A stretch of 64,000 nt of DNA from Imbroritus primus (GCA_000272025.2 AKCV02000026.1:124001-188000), one strand, 5' to 3'. Shown: positions 10,115-17,954, numbered from the stretch's first letter. Notes: a model not told the origin generated them from the letters alone. A program made the numbers and translations.

Positions 10115-10143
10115 CTCGGACCTTGGCGTTGCCCAGGTCCGAG
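10115..10143 (+). terminator. hairpin downstream of sodB
   Basis: A perfect 9-bp stem CTCGGACCT/AGGTCCGAG with further pairing inside the 11-nt loop, 62 bp after the sodB stop. No T-tract follows, so it may be an attenuator or mRNA 3' end rather than a classical terminator. Confidence 0.4.
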
Positions 10144-10347
10144 TCTGGCTCCAGATGGTTGCCATGTCCCTGGCGCCTGCATTTCCCCTTTTCCAATCGT
10201 CATCATCCGCGCCATGGCGGATGCCCTGTTTCTTCCCTGGTCTTGGCCGCATTGTCCGCGGCATCCGCGCATGCGCCGTGCCCGGCGAGTCGGTTGAATT
10301 GATGCCGCATGCCATCATCTGCCCGACATATTTCTCCCTCTCCTGCC

Positions 10348-10374
10348 TCAAGTTTCCCGATCGGCGTCCGTTAA
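10348..10374 (+). promoter_or_regulatory. sigma-28 (FliA)-type promoter for the chemotaxis receptor
   Basis: TCAAGTTT (10348-10355), exactly 11 bases, then TCCGTTAA (10367-10374). This matches the enteric flagellar consensus TAAAGTTT-N11-GCCGATAA at 7 of 8 and 6 of 8 positions. It lies 67 bp before the gene start, a normal distance for a late motility promoter. Confidence 0.55.
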
Positions 10375-10441
10375 GAGTGGCAGCACTGCTTACTACTACT
10401 TTAACAAGCCGCACCGCGCTGTCGGCAGCAGGAGATATCAC

Positions 10442-12130
10442 TTGAGTAACCTCACTATCAGGGCGCGACTCATCGCTCTCATGCTGCTCAGCAGCGTTTT
10501 ATTGATCATCGTAGCTGGCGCTGGCCTCGTCGGTATGAACGCCGGCAACGATGCCCTGCAGGAAATGCAGTCCAATCAGCTGGCCTCAATGACCGAACTG
10601 GCAGGGGCCGATATCAACCTGCAGCGCGGCCGCCTCACGCTCGACCGGGGCGTGATGACGGTCGGCGAGTCGGGTGACATGAACAGTGTGCTCGACCGCG
10701 CCCGCATGTTCTTCAAGGACGCGGACAAGAACTGGCTGAACTACATGAAGCTGCCCCAGGCGGCGACAGAGAAGGCGCTGGCTGAAGATGTCACGCGCCT
10801 GCGTGCGGTGTTTCTGGAGCAGGGCGCCAACGCTCTGATGACGGCACTGGCGGCCGGCGACCGGGAACAGTCGCTGCGTCTGGCGGTCGAGACCATGCCG
10901 GTGCTGTATCGCCCGGTGAATGCGGCATTGGAGAAGCTCAATAAGCACCAGATGGACCTGGCGGTGGCGGCATTCCAGGCGTCGCAGTCGCGCTATGAGC
11001 AGCTGCGCCTGCTCAACCTTGGTCTGCTGGCGTTTGGCCTGGTGGTCAGTGTCATCAGCTCCATTTTTCTGCTGCGGGCCATTGGCCGTCCGCTCGATGC
11101 TGCGATTGGTCATTTCGACCGGATCGCGGCGGGTGACCTGACGACCAACATCGTCGTCGAAGCCGGGCCGCGCACGGAGATGGGTCGCCTGCTCGGTGCG
11201 CTGTCACGTACCCAGCAGAGTCTTGCGGGGATTGTCGAACAGGTGCGCGATGGAACGGCATCGATCGGTGTGGCGACACAACAGATCGTCGCGGGCAATA
11301 CCGACCTGTCACAGCGTACCGAAGAACAGGCGTCGTCGCTCGAGGAAACGGCATCGAGCATGGAAGAGCTGACAAGCATCGTGCGTCAGAACGCCGACAA
11401 TGCACGCCAGGCCAGCACGCTGGCTGCCAGTGCGTCGGGCATTGCCAGCAAGGGCGGTGACGTGGTGCAGCAAGTCGTCGGTACCATGGCTGAGATCAAT
11501 GACAGTAGCCGCAAGATCGTGGACATCATCGGCGTAATCGAAGGTATTGCCTTCCAGACCAACATCCTGGCGCTGAATGCTGCCGTGGAGGCGGCACGCG
11601 CTGGCGAGCAAGGCCGAGGCTTCGCGGTGGTGGCGGGCGAGGTGCGCAGCCTGGCGCAGCGCAGCGCGGAAGCGGCCAAGGAAATCAAGGCCTTGATTAC
11701 CGATTCCGTGGACCGCGTCGAAAATGGTAGCGAGCTGGTCGATCAGGCGGGCCGTACGATGGGCGAGATCGTCGAGGCGGTGAAGCGTGTGGCCGACATC
11801 ATGGGCGAGATCAGCGCGGCGTCCGAAGAACAGAGTTCGGGCATCGAGCAGGTCAATCAGGCCGTGTCGCAGATGGACGAGGTGACGCAGCAGAACGCGG
11901 CGCTGGTCGAAGAGGCCGCGGCGGCCGCGGAATCGCTTGAAGAACAGGCGCAGCGTCTGACAGAGGTGGTGTCGGTGTTCCGTGTCAGGAGCACGGTAAC
12001 TGGCGCACGTGCCTCGGGAGCGGGGAAACATGCCGCGCATCGCAGCCCGCAAGTGCCGGGTCAGGTGACCGAGGCCGCAGCGTCAGTTCCGCTGTTGCCC
12101 GCATCCGCCGGCACTGCGGCTGCTGCCTGA
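10442..12130 (+). CDS. methyl-accepting chemotaxis protein
   Basis: Transmembrane chemoreceptor signalling to the CheA/CheW array. The 562-residue protein has membrane helices at about 10-32 and 190-212. Between them lies a periplasmic four-helix-bundle sensor of the Tar type. A HAMP domain (about 212-266) and a cytoplasmic signalling domain follow, with the conserved hairpin tip GIAFQTNILALNAAVEAAR and flanking methylation helices. Translation appears to start at TTG (10442), because GGAGAT lies 7 bases upstream and no better ATG precedes the first helix. There is no C-terminal receptor-tethering pentapeptide. The ligand is unknown. Confidence 0.93.
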   Translation: MSNLTIRARLIALMLLSSVLLIIVAGAGLVGMNAGNDALQEMQSNQLASMTELAGADINLQRGRLTLDRGVMTVGESGDMNSVLDRARMFFKDADKNWLNYMKLPQAATEKALAEDVTRLRAVFLEQGANALMTALAAGDREQSLRLAVETMPVLYRPVNAALEKLNKHQMDLAVAAFQASQSRYEQLRLLNLGLLAFGLVVSVISSIFLLRAIGRPLDAAIGHFDRIAAGDLTTNIVVEAGPRTEMGRLLGALSRTQQSLAGIVEQVRDGTASIGVATQQIVAGNTDLSQRTEEQASSLEETASSMEELTSIVRQNADNARQASTLAASASGIASKGGDVVQQVVGTMAEINDSSRKIVDIIGVIEGIAFQTNILALNAAVEAARAGEQGRGFAVVAGEVRSLAQRSAEAAKEIKALITDSVDRVENGSELVDQAGRTMGEIVEAVKRVADIMGEISAASEEQSSGIEQVNQAVSQMDEVTQQNAALVEEAAAAAESLEEQAQRLTEVVSVFRVRSTVTGARASGAGKHAAHRSPQVPGQVTEAAASVPLLPASAGTAAAA

Positions 12131-12163
12131 TTCAGCGTTCGGTGCAGGGAGGCTGCAGGCCGC

Positions 12164-12652
12164 TCAACGCGGCTGGGGCGGGCCGCCGATGGTCGCGCCC
12201 GCAGTAATGCCGCGCTCGCGGAACCAGCCCTGCGGCATCTCTAGCGCATAGCGGACGGCTGCGCGCGGGCAGTGGTTCTGTTCCGAGCGCGGTTGCATGT
12301 CGGCCAGATTGACGATGGTGCCGTGATCGGCGAGGAAGGCAATTGTCAGCGGCAGCGGCGTGTTCTTCATCCAGAAACAGTGGCCGGCTTTTTCCTCGAA
12401 GACGAACAGCATGCCGCTGTTCGGGCGTAGCGATTCGCGATGCATCAGGCCCTGTTGGCGCGTGTCCGGCGTATCGGCCAGTTCAGCGTGGATCAGGTGC
12501 ATGCCGGCGTTAAGCTGCACGACCCGCGTGGGCGGGGCGGCATGCGCTGGTGCCGGCAGGACGGCGTTTGCCGCACAGGCGGCCAGCGTCGCAAGGACTA
12601 CCGAGAGGCCGGTAGCGCGGAGTATCTGGCGGAAAGAAAAAACGTGTGGCAT
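12164..12652 (-). CDS. DUF192 family exported protein
   Basis: Member of the DUF192 (UPF0127) family, small periplasmic or secreted beta-proteins of unknown function. From the ATG at 12652 it has 162 residues. A signal peptide (residues about 1-37) ends with a small-residue cleavage region PAHA-APP. The family core follows: TRQQGLMHRESLRPNSGMLF, FWMKNTPLPLTIAF and the ALEMPQG motif near the end. The longer frame to 12769 adds a non-signal-like N-terminus. It is convergent with the chemoreceptor gene. Family assignment is firm; role is not known. Confidence 0.85.
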   Translation of the reverse strand: MPHVFSFRQILRATGLSVVLATLAACAANAVLPAPAHAAPPTRVVQLNAGMHLIHAELADTPDTRQQGLMHRESLRPNSGMLFVFEEKAGHCFWMKNTPLPLTIAFLADHGTIVNLADMQPRSEQNHCPRAAVRYALEMPQGWFRERGITAGATIGGPPQPR

Positions 12653-12818
12653 GCGGGACTCGCTAGAGGGTGAACAGCCCGGACGAAAGACCATGCACCG
12701 CATTATGCCGCATGCCCGGACATGCCCGGCCGACGATAGGCCGGCGCGGGATGTCCTCGGGCGGCACATGACTGTGCCAGCCCTGCGATGAGGTCAGCTT
12801 GCGAGGAAGAGCAACGGG

Positions 12819-13121
12819 TTACGATGCTGCTTTCTGCATTTCCTTCGACATCTTCTTGTGTGCCTTCTTCGCGTGCTTCTTGTGGGTCGTTGCCTTCTTC
12901 GTGGCATGCGTTCCGGAGGTCATGGTCTTGCCGGCAGGCATGGCCGGGGTAGCCGCGACAGCGGGGGTTGCCGGAGTGACTTTCACGGTCGGCGCGCCGG
13001 CCACCGGCGGCGTCACGTGAACGGCGGGAGCAGCGGGTGTCGCAGGGGTAGCCGGCGTTGCCTGCGCATAGGCGCCTGCCGAGAAAAGGCCAGCAATCAA
13101 CACAGTCAGCAACTTGTTCAT
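12819..13121 (-). CDS. small exported Ala/Pro/Thr- and Lys-rich protein
   Basis: A 100-residue protein with a clear signal peptide (MNKLLTVLIAGLFSAGAYAQ). A low-complexity middle of ATPATPATPAAP-type repeats follows, then a C-terminal tail rich in Lys and His (KKATTHKKHAKKAHKK). The ATG at 13121 has AAAGGA upstream on the minus strand. Such proteins are common in Burkholderiales; the basic tail suggests binding to nucleic acid, polyphosphate or the cell surface, but no function is established. No domain family is recognised. Confidence 0.75.
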   Translation of the reverse strand: MNKLLTVLIAGLFSAGAYAQATPATPATPAAPAVHVTPPVAGAPTVKVTPATPAVAATPAMPAGKTMTSGTHATKKATTHKKHAKKAHKKMSKEMQKAAS

Positions 13122-13223
13122 GTCAGATCCTTTGAGGTAAGAGACGCTCGCACATGGAGCATCTGCCTCCAAGAACGGATAGCGCGCCAGCCCGTTGACA
13201 GATTTCTTTCGGAATACGGGTAG

Positions 13224-13811
13224 CTAGCGATATTTGCGCGTACGAGACTGTCGCCCACCCAGGCACACCGGGTCCACTTCACACCATGCACCGGGCGCAA
13301 GACCCAGTGCCAGCAAGTCGATCGGGCCGATCTGCGTGCGGACCAGGCGCAGGGTGGGGTGGCCCACGGCCGCCGTCATGCGCCGGACCTGCCGGTTCTT
13401 GCCTTCGCTGATGATCAGTTCCACCCATTGGGTGGGGATAGCGGCGCGATGGCGGATGGGCGGCGTCCTTGGCCATAGCCAGGCGGGTTCGTCTATCGCT
13501 CGCGCATGTGCAGGCTGCGTCACGAAATCCCCAAGATCCACACCGCGCCGCAGGATCGCCAGCGCTTCCGGCCCCGGCAGATGCTCGACCTGCGCCAGGT
13601 AGGTCTTGGGCAGCTTGTGGCGCGGTTCGCTGACGCGCGCCTGCAGTGCCCCATCGTCCGTCAGCAGGACCAGGCCTTCGCTGTCGGCATCGAGGCGGCC
13701 GGCCGGGTAAACGGCCGGTACCGGCACATAGTCGGCCAGCGTAGGACGGGACGGATGTGCCGAAAACTGGCACATCACGCCAAACGGTTTGTTGAGCGCG
13801 ATCAAACGCAT
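13224..13811 (-). CDS. rluE: 23S rRNA pseudouridine synthase, RluE-like (RsuA family)
   Basis: RsuA/RluB/E/F-family enzyme; E. coli RluE modifies U2457 of 23S rRNA. The 195-residue protein lacks an S4 domain, as RluE does. It carries the catalytic motif GRLDADSEGLVLL with Asp41, plus the family elements LNKPFGVMCQFS and SEGKNRQVRRM. It starts at 13811. The precise target nucleotide is inferred from family resemblance only. Its 5' side faces the icd control region. Confidence 0.9.
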   Translation of the reverse strand: MRLIALNKPFGVMCQFSAHPSRPTLADYVPVPAVYPAGRLDADSEGLVLLTDDGALQARVSEPRHKLPKTYLAQVEHLPGPEALAILRRGVDLGDFVTQPAHARAIDEPAWLWPRTPPIRHRAAIPTQWVELIISEGKNRQVRRMTAAVGHPTLRLVRTQIGPIDLLALGLAPGAWCEVDPVCLGGRQSRTRKYR

Positions 13812-14154
13812 GGGAGGGGATCACTGGCAGGATAACAACGGTTGGAATGCACCAGGCTTTCCGGGCTGGCCGGGACGCGGAACGCGCCTGGCGTGCGCGA
13901 GGCCTGCAGTATCGCCGCCAGCCCCTGGAAAACGCAAATTCGCCAACGATGCGGAATGCAAGAGAGATGGCGAATCATGAAATTTTGCTGCATAATGTGA
14001 AATTACTCTTGTGTCTTATATAAGAGTGAGGCGAAAGCGGCCTGCGGATGTTTTAGGAACCCGGCCGCCTCGCTACAATGCATACCTGTCATGCCAATCG
14101 CCCGGTCACGAACCGCGGCGATCGTTTAACCCCCCGTTCCGCACTGGAGACGTC
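13812..14154. other. divergent rluE-icd intergenic region
   Basis: 343 bp between the rluE start (minus) and the icd start (plus). The left part is GC-rich with nothing recognised. The right part becomes AT-rich around 13975-14025 and contains the palindrome at 14014-14025 and a -10-like TACAAT at 14074-14079. Confidence 0.5.
14014..14025. promoter_or_regulatory. perfect 12-bp palindrome upstream of icd
   Basis: TCTTATATAAGA reads the same on both strands. It sits 130 bp before the icd ATG and about 50 bp before a -10-like TACAAT. Perfect symmetry in an AT-rich island of an otherwise GC-rich region suggests an operator for a dimeric regulator, possibly one controlling several TCA-cycle genes. 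The regulator is not identified. Confidence 0.5.
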
Positions 14155-15405
14155 ATGTATCAGCACATCAAGGTACCGGCCGGCGAAAAGATCACGGTCA
14201 ATCCGGATTTCTCGCTCAATGTTCCCGACAATCCCATCATCCCCTACATCGAGGGTGACGGTACCGGGTTCGACATCACGCCGGTCATGATCAAGGTCGT
14301 CGACGCCGCAGTGCAAAAAGCCTACGCTGGCAAGCGCAAGATCAGCTGGATGGAAATCTACGCCGGCGAAAAGTCGACCAAGGTCTACGGCCCGGACGTG
14401 TGGCTGCCGGAAGAAACCCTGCAAGTGCTGAAGGACTACGTCGTCTCGATCAAGGGTCCGCTCACGACCCCGGTCGGCGGTGGCATCCGCTCGCTGAACG
14501 TGGCCCTGCGCCAGGAACTCGACCTGTACGTCTGCCTGCGCCCCGTGCGTTACTTCAAGGGCGTGCCTTCGCCGGTGCGTGAGCCGGAGAAGACCGACAT
14601 GGTCATCTTCCGCGAAAACTCGGAAGACATCTACGCCGGCATCGAATGGGAAGCCGAGTCGGAGCAGGCCAAGAAACTGATCAACTTCCTGCAGACCGAA
14701 ATGGGCGTCAAGAAGATCCGTTTCCCGGGCACCTCGGGCATCGGCGTCAAGCCGGTTTCGAAGGAAGGCACCACCCGTCTCGTGCGCAAGGCCATCCAGT
14801 ACGCCATCGACAACGACAAGCCGTCGGTGACGCTGGTGCACAAGGGCAACATCATGAAGTTCACCGAAGGTGGCTTCCGTGACTGGGGCTACGAACTGGC
14901 CCAGAAGGAGTTCGGCGCCGAGCTGATCGACGGCGGCCCGTGGTGCAAATTCAAGAACCCGAAGACCGGCAAGGACATCATCGTCAAGGACGCCATCGCT
15001 GACGCGTTCCTGCAGCAGATCCTGCTGCGCCCGGCCGAATACTCGGTGATCGCCACGCTGAACCTGAACGGCGACTACGTCTCCGACGCCCTGGCCGCAC
15101 AGGTCGGCGGTATCGGCATCGCCCCGGGCGCCAACCTGTCCGACTCCGTGGCCATGTTCGAAGCCACGCACGGCACGGCACCGAAGTACGCCGGCAAGGA
15201 CTACGTGAACCCGGGTTCGGAAATCCTCTCGGCCGAAATGATGCTCCGCCACATGGGCTGGACCGAAGCCGCCGACGTCATCATCGCGTCGATGGAAAAG
15301 TCGATCCTGTCGAAGAAGGTCACGTATGACTTCGCCCGCCTGCTGGAAGGCGCGACGCAAGTGTCGTGCTCGGGCTTCGGTCAGGTGATGATCGACAATA
15401 TGTAA
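14155..15405 (+). CDS. icd: isocitrate dehydrogenase, NADP-dependent
   Basis: TCA-cycle enzyme oxidising isocitrate to 2-oxoglutarate and CO2 with NADP. The 416-residue length equals E. coli Icd. Visible motifs are the N-terminal [10 protein letters not shown], the substrate-binding stretch [17 protein letters not shown] whose Ser corresponds to the kinase-regulated residue, [12 protein letters not shown], the catalytic Lys in [13 protein letters not shown], and the C-terminal [10 protein letters not shown] with the NADP-specific pattern. The ATG at 14155 has GGAGA upstream; a longer frame from 14011 would start inside the operator. It ends in a terminator that is itself duplicated 2.4 kb further on. 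Confidence 0.97.
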   Translation: MYQHIKVPAGEKITVNPDFSLNVPDNPIIPYIEGDGTGFDITPVMIKVVDAAVQKAYAGKRKISWMEIYAGEKSTKVYGPDVWLPEETLQVLKDYVVSIKGPLTTPVGGGIRSLNVALRQELDLYVCLRPVRYFKGVPSPVREPEKTDMVIFRENSEDIYAGIEWEAESEQAKKLINFLQTEMGVKKIRFPGTSGIGVKPVSKEGTTRLVRKAIQYAIDNDKPSVTLVHKGNIMKFTEGGFRDWGYELAQKEFGAELIDGGPWCKFKNPKTGKDIIVKDAIADAFLQQILLRPAEYSVIATLNLNGDYVSDALAAQVGGIGIAPGANLSDSVAMFEATHGTAPKYAGKDYVNPGSEILSAEMMLRHMGWTEAADVIIASMEKSILSKKVTYDFARLLEGATQVSCSGFGQVMIDNM

Positions 15406-15410
15406 TACTG

Positions 15411-15479
15411 CTGCGTCACGTCCCGTGACAAAGCTGTGAACCCCGGTAGATCAAAGATCTCCGGGGTTTTTCTTTGATG
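15411..15479 (+). repeat. 69-bp direct repeat, copy 1 (icd downstream)
   Basis: Nearly identical to 17886-17954: the differences are a one-base deletion, one substitution and one extra T. It starts 5 bp after the icd stop and contains the icd terminator. The pair bounds a block of atypical sequence. Confidence 0.9.
15439..15471 (+). terminator. rho-independent terminator of icd
   Basis: Stem AACCCCGG/CCGGGGTT (15439-15446 with 15461-15468), extended by an inner AGATC/GATCT pairing and followed by a T-run. It lies 33 bp after the icd stop. Confidence 0.85.
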
Positions 15480-15559
15480 GGTTCAGGAGATCGAAAAACC
15501 TGTTCCCCGTTTTGAGAGAAGTCTTCGCGCTACATCAATTGCCGGCTTGGAGTAGTGGC

Positions 15560-16288
15560 TCAGCGTAGGAGTCTTAACGGGATCCATGCCCCAGGAAACA
15601 GCCGTACCTGGTTGCGAACGAAGGTGATCATCATCGCTCGCCAGACAGCGCGTGGTGGCGGTAGCGGTCGTGCCCGAAGGCGTTTTGGTGGCATAAAGCT
15701 TTGGGGAATGGATTCGATACCATCGAACAGGGATGGTTGAATCTCTACAGATCGTCGGGCGCGTCGCATACGTTCTTGTAATGTGCAGTCTGCGATGGCT
15801 AGGTGAAGCGCCATCAAAGCCCAGTCTCGTCTGAAGTGGTCCGCTACGCGCACATACGCGACGGCTTCGGCAAATTGTCCCTGTAGGCGGGTTTCCTCAT
15901 TTGTCTCTAGTAGTGCCTCTCTGGCCATTAGTATCTCTTCTGGCTCGAGGCTTGTCGGTGCTTGTAGAGAAGCAGCGATTCTGTTTTCCATAACGCCATC
16001 CTCGGTTTCATGCTGATCATCTAGCCGATATGCGAGCTTGAGATGTCGATCAGCAAAGCGTCCGAATTTCTTCCATAACCGCCGCAAAATTTGGTTGCGA
16101 AATCCTTCATCAGTGGGTTCTGGAGTCTGCGTCTGGTTGTTGGACAACTCAGTAGCCGCAATCCATGTTTCGGTCTGAAGTTCCTCAAAAGAGATTTCTC
16201 CATTCGAACTGTTGGCTATTCTGTGGAGGTCAGACCGTACAGCGTCAATAAGGTGTTTGAAAAAATCTCCAGCTGAGCGAAGCGACAT
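15560..16288 (-). CDS. hypothetical protein of the icd island
   Basis: I do not recognise this 242-residue protein. It is soluble, highly charged and mostly helical by eye, with an acidic N-terminal half (EISFEELQTETWIAATEL; EPTDEGFRNQILRRL) and a basic, Pro/Arg-rich C-terminus. A few stretches (EELQTETW..., SLEPEEILMAREALLE) faintly resemble helices of sigma-factor-like proteins, but no -35-binding helix-turn-helix is visible and I do not claim that role. The start is uncertain: ATG at 16288 is chosen; a TTG at 16351 would add 21 residues. It is divergent from the DUF4124 gene across a palindrome. Confidence 0.55.
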   Translation of the reverse strand: MSLRSAGDFFKHLIDAVRSDLHRIANSSNGEISFEELQTETWIAATELSNNQTQTPEPTDEGFRNQILRRLWKKFGRFADRHLKLAYRLDDQHETEDGVMENRIAASLQAPTSLEPEEILMAREALLETNEETRLQGQFAEAVAYVRVADHFRRDWALMALHLAIADCTLQERMRRARRSVEIQPSLFDGIESIPQSFMPPKRLRARPLPPPRAVWRAMMITFVRNQVRLFPGAWIPLRLLR

Positions 16289-16360
16289 GGCGATGCGCGG
16301 GGTGGTGGGCACCGCCGGTACTCTACGGTATATTGTGTTGTACGTATTCAATTAGGCGCA

Positions 16361-16381
16361 CTCATCCCGGCATGGGATGAG
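16361..16381. promoter_or_regulatory. inverted repeat between divergent island genes
   Basis: CTCATCCC (16361-16368) and GGGATGAG (16374-16381) form a perfect 8-bp inverted repeat with a 5-bp spacer. It lies between the divergent genes ending at 15560 and starting at 16433, next to AT-rich promoter-like sequence (16325-16350). It is a candidate operator. Confidence 0.45.
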
Positions 16382-16432
16382 GTCCCACACAAAAATCATC
16401 ATGACCTCGAGTCTGAGAAAAGTTAGGGATGA

Positions 16433-16819
16433 ATGTTGAACTCGATACGACTCTCGATGCTTCTTTGGCTGACATTCCCAATGAGCGCACAGGCCCAAAC
16501 TATCTACCAGTGCCGTACGCCAGCCGGGAAGGTAACGCTGCAGGACGCACCGTGCGCCGAAGGGCAGGTTACTGAGAGGGCTGTAGTCTCAGGCCAGCAG
16601 ATTGCGAAGGAACGATACTTACGGGATTCGCATCCGCATGTCACGCCGCAAATCAAATCCGCACTGCACAGCATGGAGTGCCGCGCGCATAAGCAGTCCT
16701 ATGATAGTGCCCGGAAGTGGGCTGATTCCGCGGTAAGGGGAAAGGACGTGCGGCAAATGGAGCGTGCCAATGCAGCGGTGCATAGGGCGGGGCAAAAGAT
16801 AGCGGAGTTAGGGTGTTAG
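16433..16819 (+). CDS. DUF4124-type exported protein
   Basis: A 128-residue protein with a signal peptide (about residues 1-21, ending SAQAQ). The segment TIYQCRTPAGKVTLQDAPC that follows is the pattern of DUF4124 domains (Y-C-x6-G-x6-PC). The C-terminal half is helical and charged with a final Cys. AGGGAT lies just upstream of the start. DUF4124 proteins are periplasmic and of unknown function. GC content and codon use look less extreme than in neighbouring core genes. Confidence 0.7.
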   Translation: MLNSIRLSMLLWLTFPMSAQAQTIYQCRTPAGKVTLQDAPCAEGQVTERAVVSGQQIAKERYLRDSHPHVTPQIKSALHSMECRAHKQSYDSARKWADSAVRGKDVRQMERANAAVHRAGQKIAELGC

Positions 16820-16918
16820 GTGAAGGCGGCGCTTAGACACGGGCATATTGCCAGCTGAAAACAAAATAGAAATCGAGAGGCTGATCTCCGCCAGTGGTGA
16901 ATTTGCTATCGTTCCTTG

Positions 16919-17167
16919 ATGCTCTTGCGGGTTGAACAAAAGCAGAATTTAGAGGGAGCTGTGGGCGGCTGCAAGACTGTCAATGTGCATGAAGGCCTAA
17001 AGAGAGTTGGCGCAACTTTCAAAGCAATCGGCGTGCTCTGGTTAATCGGCTGGCTGGCGGCATATATGGCGCGCTCACTGAGTCTAGCGGCAAGCTACGT
17101 TTTTGATATTCATGGGCGCGATTGGGCTCTGTGGCTACGCTACCGGGGCTTTGCCAAGTCACGCTAA
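16919..17167 (+). CDS. small membrane protein of the icd island (hypothetical)
   Basis: An unrecognised small protein of up to 82 residues. The clear feature is one hydrophobic segment, about residues 36-57 (AIGVLWLIGWLAAYMARSL), followed by a short basic tail. The start is uncertain: ATG at 16919, or a downstream GTG around residue 23 just before HEGLKRVG. No homologue is recalled. It could be a real single-pass protein or a fortuitous frame. Confidence 0.35.
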   Translation: MLLRVEQKQNLEGAVGGCKTVNVHEGLKRVGATFKAIGVLWLIGWLAAYMARSLSLAASYVFDIHGRDWALWLRYRGFAKSR

Positions 17168-17343
17168 CCCATGCGGCGCTACTGCGTGACCTGTTGCACA
17201 CTTCTCTCTGCGTGAATCATTGTCACATGTCGCATTGCTAGCGGTATTTGATTGCCCTGTCATGTACAATTTACGCACAAACGCATCAAACGCGGTTAAG
17301 AAAAGTAAGGCGTAAGGAAGCTCTACCTTACTGGGGAGAAGAA

Positions 17344-17511
17344 ATGAGCAAGGTGCTGCACAAACTTCGAATCATTGCTGGTTTCGCATTGCTTGGATCC
17401 GTACTCACCGGTCTCTTCTTTGGTGGGCTCGATCTGAGCTTCGACCCACGTACGCTCGGCGCTAGCGCTGGCGCTCTTCTTGCTGTAGTCAAGGTACTCC
17501 ATATCATCTAA
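17344..17511 (+). CDS. 55-residue two-helix membrane protein
   Basis: An unrecognised 55-residue protein made of two hydrophobic stretches (about 10-30 and 38-55) joined by a short loop LDLSFDPRTLG; the N-terminus is basic (MSKVLHKLR). A good GGGGAG ribosome site precedes the ATG at 17344, which supports translation. The next gene starts 5 bp after its stop, so the two are probably co-translated. Size and topology resemble phage holins or small toxin-like membrane proteins, but nothing more specific is seen. Confidence 0.6.
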   Translation: MSKVLHKLRIIAGFALLGSVLTGLFFGGLDLSFDPRTLGASAGALLAVVKVLHII

Positions 17512-17516
17512 GCAGG

Positions 17517-17843
17517 ATGGGATACACGATTCTCGGTATTCCCATTGATGGGAACTGGGTAGACATTGGCTCCTGCGTAACAGGAGCCATTTTTGTTGTC
17601 TACCGCTGGCTTCTGAAGCCGCATGAAGGCCCTTGCAAGCTGCTATCAAAGCATTCTTGCTTAGACTTCGCGAATGGGGCTTCGCTCTTCCCACTGTTGA
17701 TCATGGTCTTTTCAGTTGCGTCCACGACCCTCCTCAACGGTTTGCTTACATCTAGCAAGCTCACGCTTACGACCGCTGGTTTATTCGCTATCATTGCAAT
17801 CCTTGAAGACGCGCAACCGCAAGAAAAGCGCATGTTCCATTGA
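17517..17843 (+). CDS. 108-residue membrane protein paired with the 55-residue gene
   Basis: An unrecognised protein with about three hydrophobic segments (near 17-33, 54-76 and 80-95) and a polar Cys-containing loop (GPCKLLSKHSCLDF). Its ATG is 5 bp after the preceding stop; AGCAGG directly abuts the ATG, so translation may depend on coupling to the upstream gene. It is the last gene before repeat copy 2. GC content is visibly lower than in flanking core genes. Confidence 0.55.
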   Translation: MGYTILGIPIDGNWVDIGSCVTGAIFVVYRWLLKPHEGPCKLLSKHSCLDFANGASLFPLLIMVFSVASTTLLNGLLTSSKLTLTTAGLFAIIAILEDAQPQEKRMFH

Positions 17844-17885
17844 CCCGTGCCTTTCTCTGTCCTGCTTGTAGCGATAGTCATCGGT

Positions 17886-17954
17886 CTGCGTCACGTCCCG
17901 TGACAAGCTGTGAACCCCGGTAGATCACAGATCTCCGGGGTTTTTTCTTTGATG
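17886..17954 (+). repeat. 69-bp direct repeat, copy 2
   Basis: Second copy of 15411-15479, same orientation. It includes a complete terminator hairpin (17913-17946) although the preceding gene is not icd. It ends 43 bp before the SNase-like gene. Confidence 0.9.

Larger units (their letters stand above)
10054..10441. other. intergenic region between sodB and the chemotaxis receptor
   Basis: 388 bp. It contains a long GC hairpin at 10115-10143 and, near its end, a sigma-28-like promoter (10348-10374) for the receptor gene. No coding sequence is supported. Confidence 0.6.
15411..17954. mobile_element. repeat-flanked island downstream of icd (no integrase seen)
   Basis: A block of about 2.4 kb enclosed by two 69-bp copies of the icd terminator region. 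It is visibly poorer in GC than its neighbours and holds only unrecognised or DUF genes: 15560-16288 minus, then 16433, 16919, 17344 and 17517 plus. This is the pattern expected when an element integrates next to icd and duplicates its target. No integrase, transposase or plasmid gene is visible inside, so mobility is inferred from architecture alone. Confidence 0.5.

Noticed and set aside
14011-14154. Extended N-terminus of Icd
   Set aside because: It would start at a GTG overlapping the upstream palindrome and adds non-conserved residues; the ATG at 14155 has a ribosome site and gives the exact family length.
15560-16288. Sigma factor
   Set aside because: Only faint helix similarity; no recognisable region 2 core-binding pattern or region 4 helix-turn-helix.
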